Positions 37,027 through 46,541 of a DNA stretch of 64,000 nucleotides are shown piece by piece. Numbering within the stretch: position 1 is the first letter of the stretch; each line of letters starts with the position of its first letter. The position numbers were made by a program, and so were the translations under genes. The stretch comes from Marinobacter halophilus (GTDB taxonomy: Bacteria > Pseudomonadota > Gammaproteobacteria > Pseudomonadales > Oleiphilaceae): positions 434,001 to 498,000 of the forward strand of contig NZ_PXNN01000017.1 of NCBI RefSeq assembly GCF_003007685.1, given 5' to 3'. The notes below the pieces were generated by a model. The model was given only the letters and a program-made list of their open reading frames with translations. It searched no databases and had not been told where the DNA came from.

Positions 37027-39467
37027 ACCACCTGAACTGTTTCCATTGCGGCGAGCCAGCGGACGGTAACCCGCCGATCATTCTGGAACTGGACGGCACA
37101 GACCGGCATTTCTGCTGCCAGGGCTGCAAGGCTGTCTGCGAGACTATTCGAAGCGAGGGTCTGACCGGCTTTTACGACTTCCGCACCGAACCTGCCATAA
37201 CCCCCAGGCAGCTGACTCGCTCCGAGCTCTCCCGCATCAAGGAACTGGACCACCCTCTGGTTCAGCAATCCTTTGTCGCGCCTGTAAAAGGCGGTCAGGA
37301 AGCGCAACTATTGATTGGCGGCATCACCTGTGCAGCCTGTATCTGGCTGCTGGAAAACCATCTTAAAAGGCAGCCAGGAGTAATTTCGTTTTCGGTCAAT
37401 CACACCACCCAACGGGCACGACTGGTGTGGGCGCAGGACCAGGTCCGACTGAGCGAACTGCTGGTAGCCATCTATGAACTGGGCTATAACGCCCGCCCCT
37501 ACCAGGCTGACGAAGCCGAACAGGCACTGAAAGCGGAACACCGCAGCATGCTGATCCGGTTGGTGGTAGCTGGCGCTGGCTCGTTCCAGACCATGATGCT
37601 GGCCTTTCCTCTATATTTTGAGCTGATCAGCGAGCTGTCACCGGAGTTTGTCAGCTTCTTCCGCTGGTTCAGCCTGTTGGTGGCCACACCGGTGGTTCTC
37701 TACAGTGCCCGACCGTTTTTCGAGAATGCCAGGCGTGACCTTGCCTCACGTCACCTCACCATGGACGTTCCGGTTGCCATCGCCATCGGTCTGGCCTTCG
37801 GCGCCAGCGCCTGGGTAACCGCTTTTGGCGGCGAAGAGGTGTATTTCGAATCGGTCTGCATGTTCACCTTTTTCCTGCTTCTCGGGCGCTACGTGGAAGT
37901 TCAGGCCAGATACCGTGCTGGTCTGACCGGTAGTGCGCTGGCAGGTTTCCAGCCGACGATCGCTGCCATGGTCCGCAATGGCGAAACCGACATCGTACCG
38001 GCTCATCAGGTTCGCCCCGGCGATATAATCCGGGTGCGACCGGGCGAAACGCTGCCCATCGACGGCGAGATCGTCAGCGGCGAATCAACTTTGAACGAAG
38101 CCGCCCTGACCGGTGAATATCTGCCTGAATCCCGTGGTCCGGGTGATACCGTGCACGCCGGCAGTATCAATGGCGAAAACCCGCTCGACATCCGGGTAGT
38201 CAAAGCCGGAGCGGAAACTCGACTGTCCGGTATTCTTCGGATACTGGACCGGGTTCAGTCAGAAAAACCGCCGGTTGCGCGCATGGCGGACCGTATCGCC
38301 GGCAAGTTTGTCGGCCGGGTTCTCATCCTGGCACCCATCGTGTGGATTGGTTGGGCACTTGCAGGAGCCGACAACGCGTTTGACATCACCCTATCCGTGC
38401 TTGTCGTCACTTGCCCTTGCGCGTTGTCTCTGGCGACGCCAACCGCCATTACTGCCGCTTCCATGCGCTTGCGTAAACTCGGTTTTCTGCCAACTCGCGG
38501 ACATACGCTGGAATCCCTGAACAGCATAGACACCGTGGTGTTCGATAAAACCGGTACCCTGACCCGTGGCGAATTGACGCTCACCGGAACCCGAATTTTC
38601 GGTGCCATGGGCGAAGCCCAGGCCCTGCGCCTGGCGGCGGGACTGGAAAAGCACTCTGAGCACCCGATCGCCAGGGTGTTTCACGAACGGTCCTCGGTTT
38701 CAGTGGATGCCGTCACCAACCACCTGGGCGGAGGGCTGTCTGGCCAGTTCAACGGACAGCCGGTGTTCATCGGCCACAAAGCCTTTGTTGCGGAACATTC
38801 AAACGCCCCTTCACCGGAAGCCGAAACCGCCACCGGCATGGAAATCTGGCTCGCTACTAACGATCAGTGGTTGGCCAGTTTCCAGCTGGATGACCAGATC
38901 CGTGCAGATGCTGCTCAGGCCATTCAGGCACTCAACAACGCCGGCATTCAGACCCTGCTTCTCAGCGGCGACCGATCCGGTCATGTTCAGCAGGTTGCCC
39001 GCACGCTGGGCATTGAAAAAGCCATTGGCGAAGCCTCGCCAGAGCAGAAACTGGAAGTGCTTGAACAGTTGAAGGCTGAAGGCCACAAGGTCATGATGGT
39101 GGGTGACGGCCTGAATGATTTACCTTCCATGGCGGGTGCCGGTATCTCGGTGGCCATGGGTGCCGCTGCGGACCTGACCCAGCTCAAGGCCGATGCGGTG
39201 CTGCTGAACGGTCAGCTGATGCAGCTGATGGAAGCCGTCAAGGCCAGCCAGCAAACCCGGAAAGTCATTCGTCAGAACATGATCTGGGCCTTTGGCTATA
39301 ACCTGGCCGCCCTGCCCCTTGCGGCAGCCGGCCTGGTACCACCCTGGCTTGCTGCTATTGGCATGTCGCTCAGCTCACTGGTGGTGGTTCTTAACGCTCT
39401 GCGCCTGGGTTCATCCTCACGGCAAAGTCCGACCACGGATCAGCTTGGTTCTCAAGCTGTCGCTTGA
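37023..39467 (+). CDS. ccoI: Copper-transporting P-type ATPase CcoI (CopA2/FixI)
   Basis: An 814-residue P1B-type ATPase that exports copper for cbb3 assembly. The N-terminus has a cysteine-rich domain (CFHCGEP, CCQGC) and a heavy-metal-associated domain with GGITCAACIW. Then come membrane segments with the ion motif CPC, the phosphorylation motif DKTGTLT and the hinge GDGLNDLP. The start is a GTG embedded in the ccoH stop codon (GTGA). Confidence 0.97.
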   Translation: MNHLNCFHCGEPADGNPPIILELDGTDRHFCCQGCKAVCETIRSEGLTGFYDFRTEPAITPRQLTRSELSRIKELDHPLVQQSFVAPVKGGQEAQLLIGGITCAACIWLLENHLKRQPGVISFSVNHTTQRARLVWAQDQVRLSELLVAIYELGYNARPYQADEAEQALKAEHRSMLIRLVVAGAGSFQTMMLAFPLYFELISELSPEFVSFFRWFSLLVATPVVLYSARPFFENARRDLASRHLTMDVPVAIAIGLAFGASAWVTAFGGEEVYFESVCMFTFFLLLGRYVEVQARYRAGLTGSALAGFQPTIAAMVRNGETDIVPAHQVRPGDIIRVRPGETLPIDGEIVSGESTLNEAALTGEYLPESRGPGDTVHAGSINGENPLDIRVVKAGAETRLSGILRILDRVQSEKPPVARMADRIAGKFVGRVLILAPIVWIGWALAGADNAFDITLSVLVVTCPCALSLATPTAITAASMRLRKLGFLPTRGHTLESLNSIDTVVFDKTGTLTRGELTLTGTRIFGAMGEAQALRLAAGLEKHSEHPIARVFHERSSVSVDAVTNHLGGGLSGQFNGQPVFIGHKAFVAEHSNAPSPEAETATGMEIWLATNDQWLASFQLDDQIRADAAQAIQALNNAGIQTLLLSGDRSGHVQQVARTLGIEKAIGEASPEQKLEVLEQLKAEGHKVMMVGDGLNDLPSMAGAGISVAMGAAADLTQLKADAVLLNGQLMQLMEAVKASQQTRKVIRQNMIWAFGYNLAALPLAAAGLVPPWLAAIGMSLSSLVVVLNALRLGSSSRQSPTTDQLGSQAVA

Positions 39468-39503
39468 TACCGTAAAGTTCTATTGTTTTGTAAGGAGCAC
39501 AAC

Positions 39504-39737
39504 GTGCAAATAGTCATGTTCCTGGTGCCGCTGATGCTAATGTTACTGGTTGTGGGGCTGGTCCTGTTTTCCTGGGCGGTCAAAAACGGTCAGTACGACG
39601 ATCTCGAAGGCCCTGGCCACCGCATTCTTTACGATGACGACAAGGATATGATTCCTGAAGAGTCTCGCCAGCCGGAGTCAGACGACACCACCGAAGAAAA
39701 GATCGGCCGAAGCACCGACCCGGAAAATAAAGCCTGA
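39504..39737 (+). CDS. ccoS: cbb3-type oxidase assembly protein CcoS
   Basis: A 77-residue protein with one membrane helix (residues 8-26) and the typical WAVKNGQYDDLEGPGHRIL segment. It is needed for cofactor insertion in cbb3. The GTG start at 39504 is preceded by TAAGGAG at ideal spacing; the longer upstream frame is not. The acidic tail is rich in Asp, Glu and Thr. Confidence 0.94.
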   Translation: MQIVMFLVPLMLMLLVVGLVLFSWAVKNGQYDDLEGPGHRILYDDDKDMIPEESRQPESDDTTEEKIGRSTDPENKA

Positions 39738-40424
39738 ATGCCAGCAGAACTCTACATCAGTTACTCCAGCGCCTTCCTGATCGGGTTGCTGGGCAGCGCC
39801 CACTGCCTTGGAATGTGCGGGGGCATCAGCGCCTCGCTGTCGATGGCACTGCCGGTCGGCAAAGGCTTTCGCTTTCGGCAGTCACTGATGCTGCTGGCCT
39901 TCAATTTGGGGCGAGTTGGCAGTTACGCACTGATTGCTGCGATGATTGCCATCCTGAGTACCAGCATGGCGAGCCAGGGCCGATGGGCCGCCATGCTGTT
40001 GATGACACTGGCAGGGGTGCTACTGATTTTCATGGGACTGTCCATGGGCCAGTGGTGGCAAGGAATCCGCGTTGTGGAAAAACTAGGAGCGCCAGTGTGG
40101 CGGTTGCTGTCGCCGCTGACCAAACGCTTCATCCCGGTGAACAGCCCGGGGCAAGCCCTGGCTTTGGGGGCACTGTGGGGCTGGTTACCCTGCGGACTGG
40201 TGTACAGCACACTAGGCTGGGCGGCACTGCAGCCGACCGTACCCGCGGCCGCTCTGACGATGTTTTTCTTCGGCCTCGGTACTTTGCCGTCCATGCTGGC
40301 GACCGGGTACGCCGCTAACTGGATTCGCAATCTTCAGGGCAACCGGGGATTCCGGAAAATCAGCGGCGCCCTGCTGATCCTGTTTGGCTTATGGACCCTG
40401 CCCCTGCAGGCGCTGATCCACTGA
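39738..40424 (+). CDS. Sulfite exporter TauE/SafE (UreH-type) family membrane protein
   Basis: A 228-residue protein with about six membrane helices in two halves, carrying GSAHCLGMCGG at the N-terminus and ALWGWLPCGLVYS in the second half. These cysteines, together with its place directly after ccoS with no gap, suggest a role in metal or redox handling for cbb3 maturation. A gene of this family adjoins cbb3 assembly genes in several proteobacteria. A direct sulfite export role is not supported by context. Confidence 0.85.
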   Translation: MPAELYISYSSAFLIGLLGSAHCLGMCGGISASLSMALPVGKGFRFRQSLMLLAFNLGRVGSYALIAAMIAILSTSMASQGRWAAMLLMTLAGVLLIFMGLSMGQWWQGIRVVEKLGAPVWRLLSPLTKRFIPVNSPGQALALGALWGWLPCGLVYSTLGWAALQPTVPAAALTMFFFGLGTLPSMLATGYAANWIRNLQGNRGFRKISGALLILFGLWTLPLQALIH

Positions 40425-40432
40425 TCCTGAGA

Positions 40433-41341
40433 TCAGAGGTTCAGGACATCGAGCCGGCCAAAATCCGGTTCCGGACTGGCTGTCTGCACCGCCTGGCGCT
40501 TACCACCCAGCCGCTCACCTTCCCGGAAATCATACAGATTCGGGTCAGCCAGATGCGACGGTTCGACATTGCAGATCGCCCGGAACATGGTTTCCAGCCG
40601 GCCCGGGTGCTGCTTGTCCCAACCCTTGAACATGTCCTTGATCACCTGGCGCTGGAGATTCTCCTGAGACCCGCACAGGTTGCAGGGAATAATCGGGAAT
40701 TCCCGAAGCGCAGCATAGCGGGCAATATCTTTCTCGCGAGCGTACGCCAGAGGCCTAATCACGGTGTTGCGACCATCGTCACTGTGTAGAACCGGCGGCA
40801 TTGTCTTTAGTTTGCCGCCGTAAAACATGTTCAGAAACAGGGTTTCAAGCAAATCGTCCCGGTGATGACCCAGGGCAATCTTGGTGACACCGTGCTCTTC
40901 GGCAAAATTGTAAAGAATTCCCCGCCGTAACCGTGAACACAGCCCACAAGTGGTCTTCCCTTCCGGCACCTTTTCCTTAACAATGCTGTAGGTGTCCTTC
41001 TCGATGATGTGATATTCGATACCGAGAGCCTTCAGGTATTCCGGAAGAATTTCCTCAGGAAAACCAGGCTGTTTCTGGTCAAGGTTGACGGCAATCAGCT
41101 CGAAAGAGACCGGGGCGCTTTTCTGCAGGTTCAGCAGGATATCCAGCATGGCGTAGGAATCCTTGCCACCGGACAGGCAGCACATCACCTTGTCACCGGC
41201 CTCGATCATTGAGAAATCGGCAATCGCCTGACCGACATCACGGCGCAAGCGCTTTTGCAGCTTGTTCAGTTCCAGTTTCTGGCGACGGTCCTGCTCTGAG
41301 GCAGGTAGCTGTTCGGGATTGGCGGTCATTGCTTGGGACAT
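40433..41341 (-). CDS. ttcA: tRNA 2-thiocytidine(32) synthetase TtcA
   Basis: A 302-residue iron-sulfur enzyme that thiolates C32 of some tRNAs. The PP-loop [10 protein letters not shown] and the two cysteine motifs ([12 protein letters not shown], with the further CNLCGSQ) that hold the 4Fe-4S cluster are all present. Several in-frame starts are possible; 41341 ([10 protein letters not shown]) is chosen, with 41329 as the main alternative. It converges on the SafE-family gene with nine bases between. Confidence 0.95.
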   Translation of the reverse strand: MSQAMTANPEQLPASEQDRRQKLELNKLQKRLRRDVGQAIADFSMIEAGDKVMCCLSGGKDSYAMLDILLNLQKSAPVSFELIAVNLDQKQPGFPEEILPEYLKALGIEYHIIEKDTYSIVKEKVPEGKTTCGLCSRLRRGILYNFAEEHGVTKIALGHHRDDLLETLFLNMFYGGKLKTMPPVLHSDDGRNTVIRPLAYAREKDIARYAALREFPIIPCNLCGSQENLQRQVIKDMFKGWDKQHPGRLETMFRAICNVEPSHLADPNLYDFREGERLGGKRQAVQTASPEPDFGRLDVLNL

Positions 41342-41414
41342 ACTCTTGCACGTGCACAGGATAGGTGAGCGGGCAATTATACGCGTCACACAGTTTCAGG
41401 GACAGGACAGCAAC

Positions 41415-42068
41415 ATGGATATGTTGAGTTTACGAGAAGATGTCAGCGGAAAACGGGCACTGAACCGGATTCGCAATCGCAACGCCATACTGACCGCCGC
41501 GCGGGAGTGCTTCCGCGAAAACGGCTACGACAACTCCACCATCCGCGACATTGTTCGCAGGACCGGCCTGGCCGCCGGCACCTTCTACAACTATTTTTCC
41601 AGCAAACAGGACATCTTTGCCGCCCTGCTTGCCGACTTCCTCACGCACCTTAATCACAACATGAGCCGGCACCGACGCACCGCCAGCTCCACCCGCGACT
41701 TCATCCACCATGCCTACCTGGCGCTTTACACGGCCACCGCCCGAGACCCGGTGATCTATGAACTGGCTCATCAGAATCAGCGCGCCCTGCGCAACCTGTT
41801 CGGCTCCGACATTCTGGGCCTGGCCATGTTGTCACTGGAGGAAGATGTCCACGACGGCATCGCCCGGGGACTGCTCCCGGACCTGGACCCGGAGTACCTG
41901 TGTGCGGCATTTTTCGGCGTTGCCTATGACATCAGCATGTCGGTCGCCAGGCGCGTACATCAGCACCCCGAGCAGGGGCAGCGCGAAGCGGAAAAGGCCG
42001 CCCGCTTCTCGACCACCTTGTTTCTGGGCGGGCTGCCAGCGCTGGCAGAACTTTCAAGCCAACGCTGA
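41415..42068 (+). CDS. TetR-family transcriptional regulator
   Basis: A 217-residue regulator. The helix-turn-helix is RNAILTAARECFRENGYDNSTIRDIVRRTGLAAGTFYNYFSSKQDIF in pattern (residues 22-67), and the rest is a helical ligand domain of unknown specificity. The ATG at 41415 follows AGGACAGCAAC. It begins 18 bases before the DnaJ-domain gene and is divergent from ttcA. Its target is not evident. Confidence 0.9.
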   Translation: MDMLSLREDVSGKRALNRIRNRNAILTAARECFRENGYDNSTIRDIVRRTGLAAGTFYNYFSSKQDIFAALLADFLTHLNHNMSRHRRTASSTRDFIHHAYLALYTATARDPVIYELAHQNQRALRNLFGSDILGLAMLSLEEDVHDGIARGLLPDLDPEYLCAAFFGVAYDISMSVARRVHQHPEQGQREAEKAARFSTTLFLGGLPALAELSSQR

Positions 42069-42086
42069 CTCGCTTACCATGGTGCT

Positions 42087-42752
42087 ATGACGACACCCCC
42101 GAAAGAAACAAACCCGAAACCGGGCCCGGTCTCGGCTGACCACGAGAATGCTTGGCTTAACCAGCACATCCAGCACTTGCTGGTGGCCGTTGAGCATGAA
42201 CTGAGGATTGCCGGGCCGAAAGGGCTGAGTGAGCTTGAGCTGATCAAATCACTGCAGAAAGAGCCCTGGGAGCTGATTGGAGCGGTTAACTTCCACACAC
42301 CTGACCAACTCTATCCGGTGCATTTTCTGCTGTTTCACGTGCTCTACACGCTACGAGACCAGCTCGCTACATCCGGAGAGGCGCTGTCCATTTCGCCGTT
42401 ACGGATGATCATCAGTCCCCAACCAACCGTTGCCTGCAATGGCTTGCCGGGGGCAGAGGACAAACTCCGGGCCTTCTATCTGGACCTGTCTCAATATCAC
42501 CTGTCAGACGCCGCCATCCAACGAATGATGGACGATTTCTGGAACGGGCAAACTCGATCAAGACCGCCCTTGCCGGTCGTTTCAGAGGCCGCAATGGCTC
42601 TCGGTTTCCCGGTATTGCCGGAACAGTTTGCGCCGGTCAAACAACAGTTCCGAAAACGGGTAATGCAAGCACACCCGGATCGCGGCGGCGACACTGAAAC
42701 CATTCAGAAACTTAACGAGGCCTTTTCGGTCTTGAAAGCACACTACGCATAA
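42087..42752 (+). CDS. DnaJ-domain protein with DnaJ-related N-terminal domain
   Basis: A 221-residue protein. Residues 20-140 match a DnaJ-related N-terminal domain (LSELELIKSLQ, HFLLFHVLYTLRDQL), and residues 165-221 form a J-domain with the HPDRGG motif needed to stimulate DnaK, preceded by QQFRKRVMQA. It has no zinc-finger or C-terminal substrate domains, so it is a short co-chaperone of unknown client. It follows the TetR gene by 18 bases. Confidence 0.85.
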   Translation: MTTPPKETNPKPGPVSADHENAWLNQHIQHLLVAVEHELRIAGPKGLSELELIKSLQKEPWELIGAVNFHTPDQLYPVHFLLFHVLYTLRDQLATSGEALSISPLRMIISPQPTVACNGLPGAEDKLRAFYLDLSQYHLSDAAIQRMMDDFWNGQTRSRPPLPVVSEAAMALGFPVLPEQFAPVKQQFRKRVMQAHPDRGGDTETIQKLNEAFSVLKAHYA

Positions 42753-42789
42753 TTCACTTCATTACTGATATGCAGGACCCAAGACGACC

Positions 42790-43827
42790 ATGATCGCAAT
42801 GAAACGACTAAAGCTCCTGACCATGATCACTGCCCTCTTGATGGTGGCTACCACCGCTACCAAAGCTGACCTCGTGATTTTGCAATACCATCATGTGGAT
42901 GACAGCACCCCGGCGGCAACCAGCACCTCGCGGTCCCTGTTCGAAGCACAATTGCAGATGATCAAGGACCTGGAATTGGAGGTTGTTCCGCTGTTGGCGG
43001 GCACCAGACAGGCCCTGGCGGGCGAGCTCGAGAACTCAAGCCAGATTGCCATTACCTTCGACGATGCCTACGAATCGGTCTACAGCGCCGCGGCGCCTGC
43101 TCTTGAGCGCTTCGGCATGCCCTACACCATTTTTGTCAACACCGACGCCATCGGCTCGCGTGGCTATATGACCTGGGACGAGCTCCGGGAACTTGGCCAG
43201 CACGAAAGTGTCACCATCGCCAACCACAGCACCGACCATGACCATATGGCGCGCAGAACCGGCGAACCGGCAGAGCACTGGCAAACCCGGGTGAACCGCA
43301 GTCTTGATGAGGCCCAGAAGGTACTGAGTGACCGCCTTGGGATCGAAGAGCCCATGTTTGCCTATCCGTACGGTGAATTCGACGAAGCGCTGGAGGCCAA
43401 ACTGGCTGACCGGGGATGGTACGGCTATGGCCAGCAATCCGGAGCGGTCGGCCGCTGGTCTCACGATACCCGGCTGCCCAGATTCCCGATGGCCAACGCG
43501 TACGGCCAACTCGGAACCCTGAAAGACAAGTTGCTGAGCAAAGCCTTCCCGGTACCTGTGAAAGATCTGCCAGACGGCATTCTGGCCAGTAACCCACCAG
43601 CGCTGAGCTTTCCACTGGGCGAACAGCTGGACGCCAATCGGCTCACCTGTTTTGCCTCCGGTCAGGGTCGTATCAACTTTACGGTAACCGGAGATACCGT
43701 GCATGTGCAGGCACCCAAGGCCTCGCAAAGTCGTCGCTTCCGCTACAACTGCACGCATCCGGCTGGCCAGGGCAGTTTCTACTGGCTGTCTCAGCAATGG
43801 CTGGACCGCGACAAGCCGGAAGACTGA
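42790..43827 (+). CDS. Polysaccharide deacetylase family protein
   Basis: A 345-residue exported protein. A signal peptide (about residues 4-27) leads to a NodB-like domain with the catalytic aspartates in AITFDDAYESVY and the metal histidines in NHSTDHDHM. Its C-terminal 100 residues form an extra beta-rich domain. It probably removes N-acetyl groups from a cell-surface polymer. It is single and converges with the lipoprotein gene. Confidence 0.9.
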   Translation: MIAMKRLKLLTMITALLMVATTATKADLVILQYHHVDDSTPAATSTSRSLFEAQLQMIKDLELEVVPLLAGTRQALAGELENSSQIAITFDDAYESVYSAAAPALERFGMPYTIFVNTDAIGSRGYMTWDELRELGQHESVTIANHSTDHDHMARRTGEPAEHWQTRVNRSLDEAQKVLSDRLGIEEPMFAYPYGEFDEALEAKLADRGWYGYGQQSGAVGRWSHDTRLPRFPMANAYGQLGTLKDKLLSKAFPVPVKDLPDGILASNPPALSFPLGEQLDANRLTCFASGQGRINFTVTGDTVHVQAPKASQSRRFRYNCTHPAGQGSFYWLSQQWLDRDKPED

Positions 43828-43841
43828 GCTCGCTAGTCTTC
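43819..43841. terminator. Hairpin spanning the two convergent stop codons
   Basis: A 7-bp perfect inverted repeat (GAAGACT/AGTCTTC) with a nine-base loop spans the stops of the deacetylase and the lipoprotein genes. There is no T-run, so any termination function is positional inference. Confidence 0.35.
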
Positions 43842-44855
43842 GAAGGTAGCGATACCCAATTCCCCAAACCGGACGTGTGGTATCGTCTTGGGGCCATGCC
43901 GGGTTTCAATAACCGTCTGGCCTTGCAGATCCTGCGCCTTGGTAAAGACGATCAACCAGCGTTCGCCTTGGCCGGGAAATACCGGCACCCAGGCTTCAAG
44001 GTAGCCGCGTTGGCGCCAGGTTTCCGGGGTGTAATCCAGCACCAGATCGGTGACCAGCCGGACAGGCCTTAAATCCTCATCCAGAAACGCGAGGGACGGC
44101 ACAACAAGGCCATTGTGGGCATAGGAACGCAGGCGAGCGACGAACGCCGGGGCCGAGACATCGGCTGGCAGGGCAATCAACTGGAACGGCGAGCGCCCCG
44201 AACTGAAGTCATGCTCTGAGGATTCCTGTTCCAGCCTGACGGCAAATTCCCGTCCTTCCTGCCACGGCTGGGACGATCTTCCTGCGAGCTGCTCACAGCA
44301 GCTGCGACTGAATGCGGTGAACTCGTCTTCCGGTTCCTGATCGATACCCAATACCGCAAAGGCATCCGGATCGTAGCCTTCTACCGGCTCGGTGTAGTGG
44401 CTTTCCGTGCGGTGATAGACACTCGCTGGCGTCAATTCCACGGGGGCGGCAATCAAACCTTTTTCCACATCCGTTCGGGCATCGGGTGTGTAATAACTGA
44501 CGCGAACGTTGCCATCGGCATCGCGCCAGGTGAAGTACGGCTGACGCTGTCCGGGGCGGACATTTCCAGCCTTGGCGAGTTTGTCGCCGTCCGGGAAGTT
44601 GTCCAGAGTGTATTCAGTTTCTTCTTCAAGAGACTGTGTCGGGGCCGCTCCAGACTCGGCATGGCCATCCGCCCGGGATCGTGCCGCCTCACGTTCTGAT
44701 TCCGGAATTCGCGTATATTGAACCCGACCCTGCTCATCCACCCAGGAAAAGTAACCCTCCCGTTCGCCGACCGGAGCGCTCGCCGACTGGCAACCCGCCA
44801 GCAGCAACGCTGCAAACAAAGGGCCCGCCAGGTATCTCAGTTCACTGGTTGTCAT
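43833..44855 (-). CDS. Lipoprotein with two DUF4124-like motifs and MalM-like domain
   Basis: A 340-residue lipoprotein. The lipobox LLAGC places the acylated cysteine at residue 22. Two related short motifs follow: GYFSWVDEQGRVQYTRIP at residues 34-51 and PYFTWRDADGNVRVSYYTP at 106-124, both of the DUF4124 type. The C-terminal half (about 190-335) resembles the MalM/FilE-type beta domain. It is the last gene of the C39/beta-barrel/FadL series and begins 22 bases after the FadL gene. It resembles FilE of Acinetobacter and the AupB lipoprotein of the Marinobacter alkane-uptake pair in gene order, but function is not proven. Confidence 0.75.
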   Translation of the reverse strand: MTTSELRYLAGPLFAALLLAGCQSASAPVGEREGYFSWVDEQGRVQYTRIPESEREAARSRADGHAESGAAPTQSLEEETEYTLDNFPDGDKLAKAGNVRPGQRQPYFTWRDADGNVRVSYYTPDARTDVEKGLIAAPVELTPASVYHRTESHYTEPVEGYDPDAFAVLGIDQEPEDEFTAFSRSCCEQLAGRSSQPWQEGREFAVRLEQESSEHDFSSGRSPFQLIALPADVSAPAFVARLRSYAHNGLVVPSLAFLDEDLRPVRLVTDLVLDYTPETWRQRGYLEAWVPVFPGQGERWLIVFTKAQDLQGQTVIETRHGPKTIPHVRFGELGIATFED

Positions 44856-44877
44856 GAGCGTGTCCAGCCAACGTGGT

Positions 44878-46503
44878 TCAGAACTTCTTTCGGAAGCTTA
44901 ACCCGGCCATGACGACCCGCAGTGAGGTTTTGATATCAAGACCGGCATAAGGGTTATAGATGATGTTGGTGATGTTGTCACAGTTCACGTTACAGCTGGT
45001 ATCGGCCGGAATGGTTTCTATCGAGTGCAGATACGACAGGTTCATGTCGATCTCCGTGTTTTTATCCCACTTATACCCCATACCGACACTATAGAGGTTG
45101 GCGCCACCGAAGGGTGCCATGATCGAACGCTGGTCATCGGGAATGACCGAGTCCCGGATCTCCACGCCGGCCCGCAAATCCAGCCGGGACGAGGCGTGAA
45201 ACTCCATACCAAACGCCCAGTTCCATTGACTCTTGAAGCCCAGGGGCAATCGAAGAGTGTTGGGCGTTGCGTTGTCTGGTGACAGAATGCGCGCGGCGTT
45301 AAGGAATTCCAGATTACGGTCGAAGCGGAATACAAAGGCATCCCACTGGGCGTAGTCGGTCCAGCCTATATCGGCATTCAGAGTCAGCTTGGGGTGCACA
45401 TCCACACTGACACCGGTTTGAAAGTGTTGCGGGTAAACCAGATCCATACTGACGTTACCCGCCTCTCGGGGCGCGCCGGATGGCAGGCTCAGAATCGCCG
45501 AGGTAATGGCGCCGAGTACCGAGCCGTTCACGCTCTGCCAGAAGCCGGACCAATCGTCGGTGTACTGAATCTCGAAGGTACCCTTGAGATTCATATCAGC
45601 CTCGGAGGTGTAGCTTGCGCCCCAGCTGAACCAGTCCGTCGGCTCCCAGAGCACACCCAGCGAATAGGTTGGCGAGATGGTTTCCTGCACGTTGATGCTG
45701 AGCGCCCCTATGTCGTCCCAGGGCCCGACGTTGCCGCCACACAGGGCAAGCCAGGGTTGCAGCGGCTCGTCACCGCTCTCACAGTTGAAGGCATCCTGCA
45801 GCACCTCGGCCACCCCCAGCAGCATGTTGGGAGCGCGCATATACTGATCCGCCGCGATACCCATGTGCGACAGATGAATACCAGCCCCCACCGACCACTC
45901 ATCGTTGATCTCATAGCCCACTGACGGCGACAGATAAGTGGTTCGCTGCAAGGCCGTGGCCTGTGGCTGATAGCGACCGGGGTCGTTTTTCTCACGATAA
46001 AAGCCTGCCGCCAGCGGCAGATAGAAGGCGTTGGCAAAGGTCAGTTTTGACCCCGGCCGATTGATACTGATGCCTGCAGACGGGGCCACCGCGGGCCCGG
46101 GGGGCGCTTTCAGAATGCCATACCCAGGCAAATACAACGCGACGTTGTTGGTATGGCTGTGGGTATTGGCTACCGGATCACGCTGCTTGCCGGTGTTAGG
46201 GTCGATCTCCAGGCCGTCGATACCGAAAATCTCGTAGCCATCCGGCGCGATAAAATCAGCATCTACGTCCAGATAGATACTCAGCAGGTTCACTTCAAAC
46301 TGTCGATCTTTCAGCTTGGTCAGGCCTGCCGGGTTATAGTGAACTGCCATTATGCCCGGGGGGTCCGCCGTCACCGCGTTACCCAGTGCCAGCGCCTTCG
46401 GGTGAATTGTCAGGTTCTGGGCGAGCTGGGCCTGAGCACCGCACGACACGGTCGCAGCGATAATGGCTCCCAGAATCTGCCGTTTTGGGCTGAAATGTGC
46501 CAT
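44878..46503 (-). CDS. FadL/OmpP1-type outer-membrane channel
   Basis: A 541-residue outer-membrane beta-barrel for hydrophobic molecules. A signal peptide (ending around CGAQAQ) precedes the mature N-terminus with the family NPA motif in VHYNPAGLTKLKD and the following barrel strands. It ends GLSFRKKF, the C-terminal phenylalanine needed for BAM insertion. The ATG at 46503 follows GGGAAGGGAAGGACGTC. It is the third gene of the locus, 38 bases after the barrel protein gene. The ligand is unknown; alkanes or fatty acids are likely candidates. Confidence 0.88.
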   Translation of the reverse strand: MAHFSPKRQILGAIIAATVSCGAQAQLAQNLTIHPKALALGNAVTADPPGIMAVHYNPAGLTKLKDRQFEVNLLSIYLDVDADFIAPDGYEIFGIDGLEIDPNTGKQRDPVANTHSHTNNVALYLPGYGILKAPPGPAVAPSAGISINRPGSKLTFANAFYLPLAAGFYREKNDPGRYQPQATALQRTTYLSPSVGYEINDEWSVGAGIHLSHMGIAADQYMRAPNMLLGVAEVLQDAFNCESGDEPLQPWLALCGGNVGPWDDIGALSINVQETISPTYSLGVLWEPTDWFSWGASYTSEADMNLKGTFEIQYTDDWSGFWQSVNGSVLGAITSAILSLPSGAPREAGNVSMDLVYPQHFQTGVSVDVHPKLTLNADIGWTDYAQWDAFVFRFDRNLEFLNAARILSPDNATPNTLRLPLGFKSQWNWAFGMEFHASSRLDLRAGVEIRDSVIPDDQRSIMAPFGGANLYSVGMGYKWDKNTEIDMNLSYLHSIETIPADTSCNVNCDNITNIIYNPYAGLDIKTSLRVVMAGLSFRKKF

Positions 46504-46541
46504 GACGTCCTTCCCTTCCCTTAAATCGTCTGCGGCTTCAA

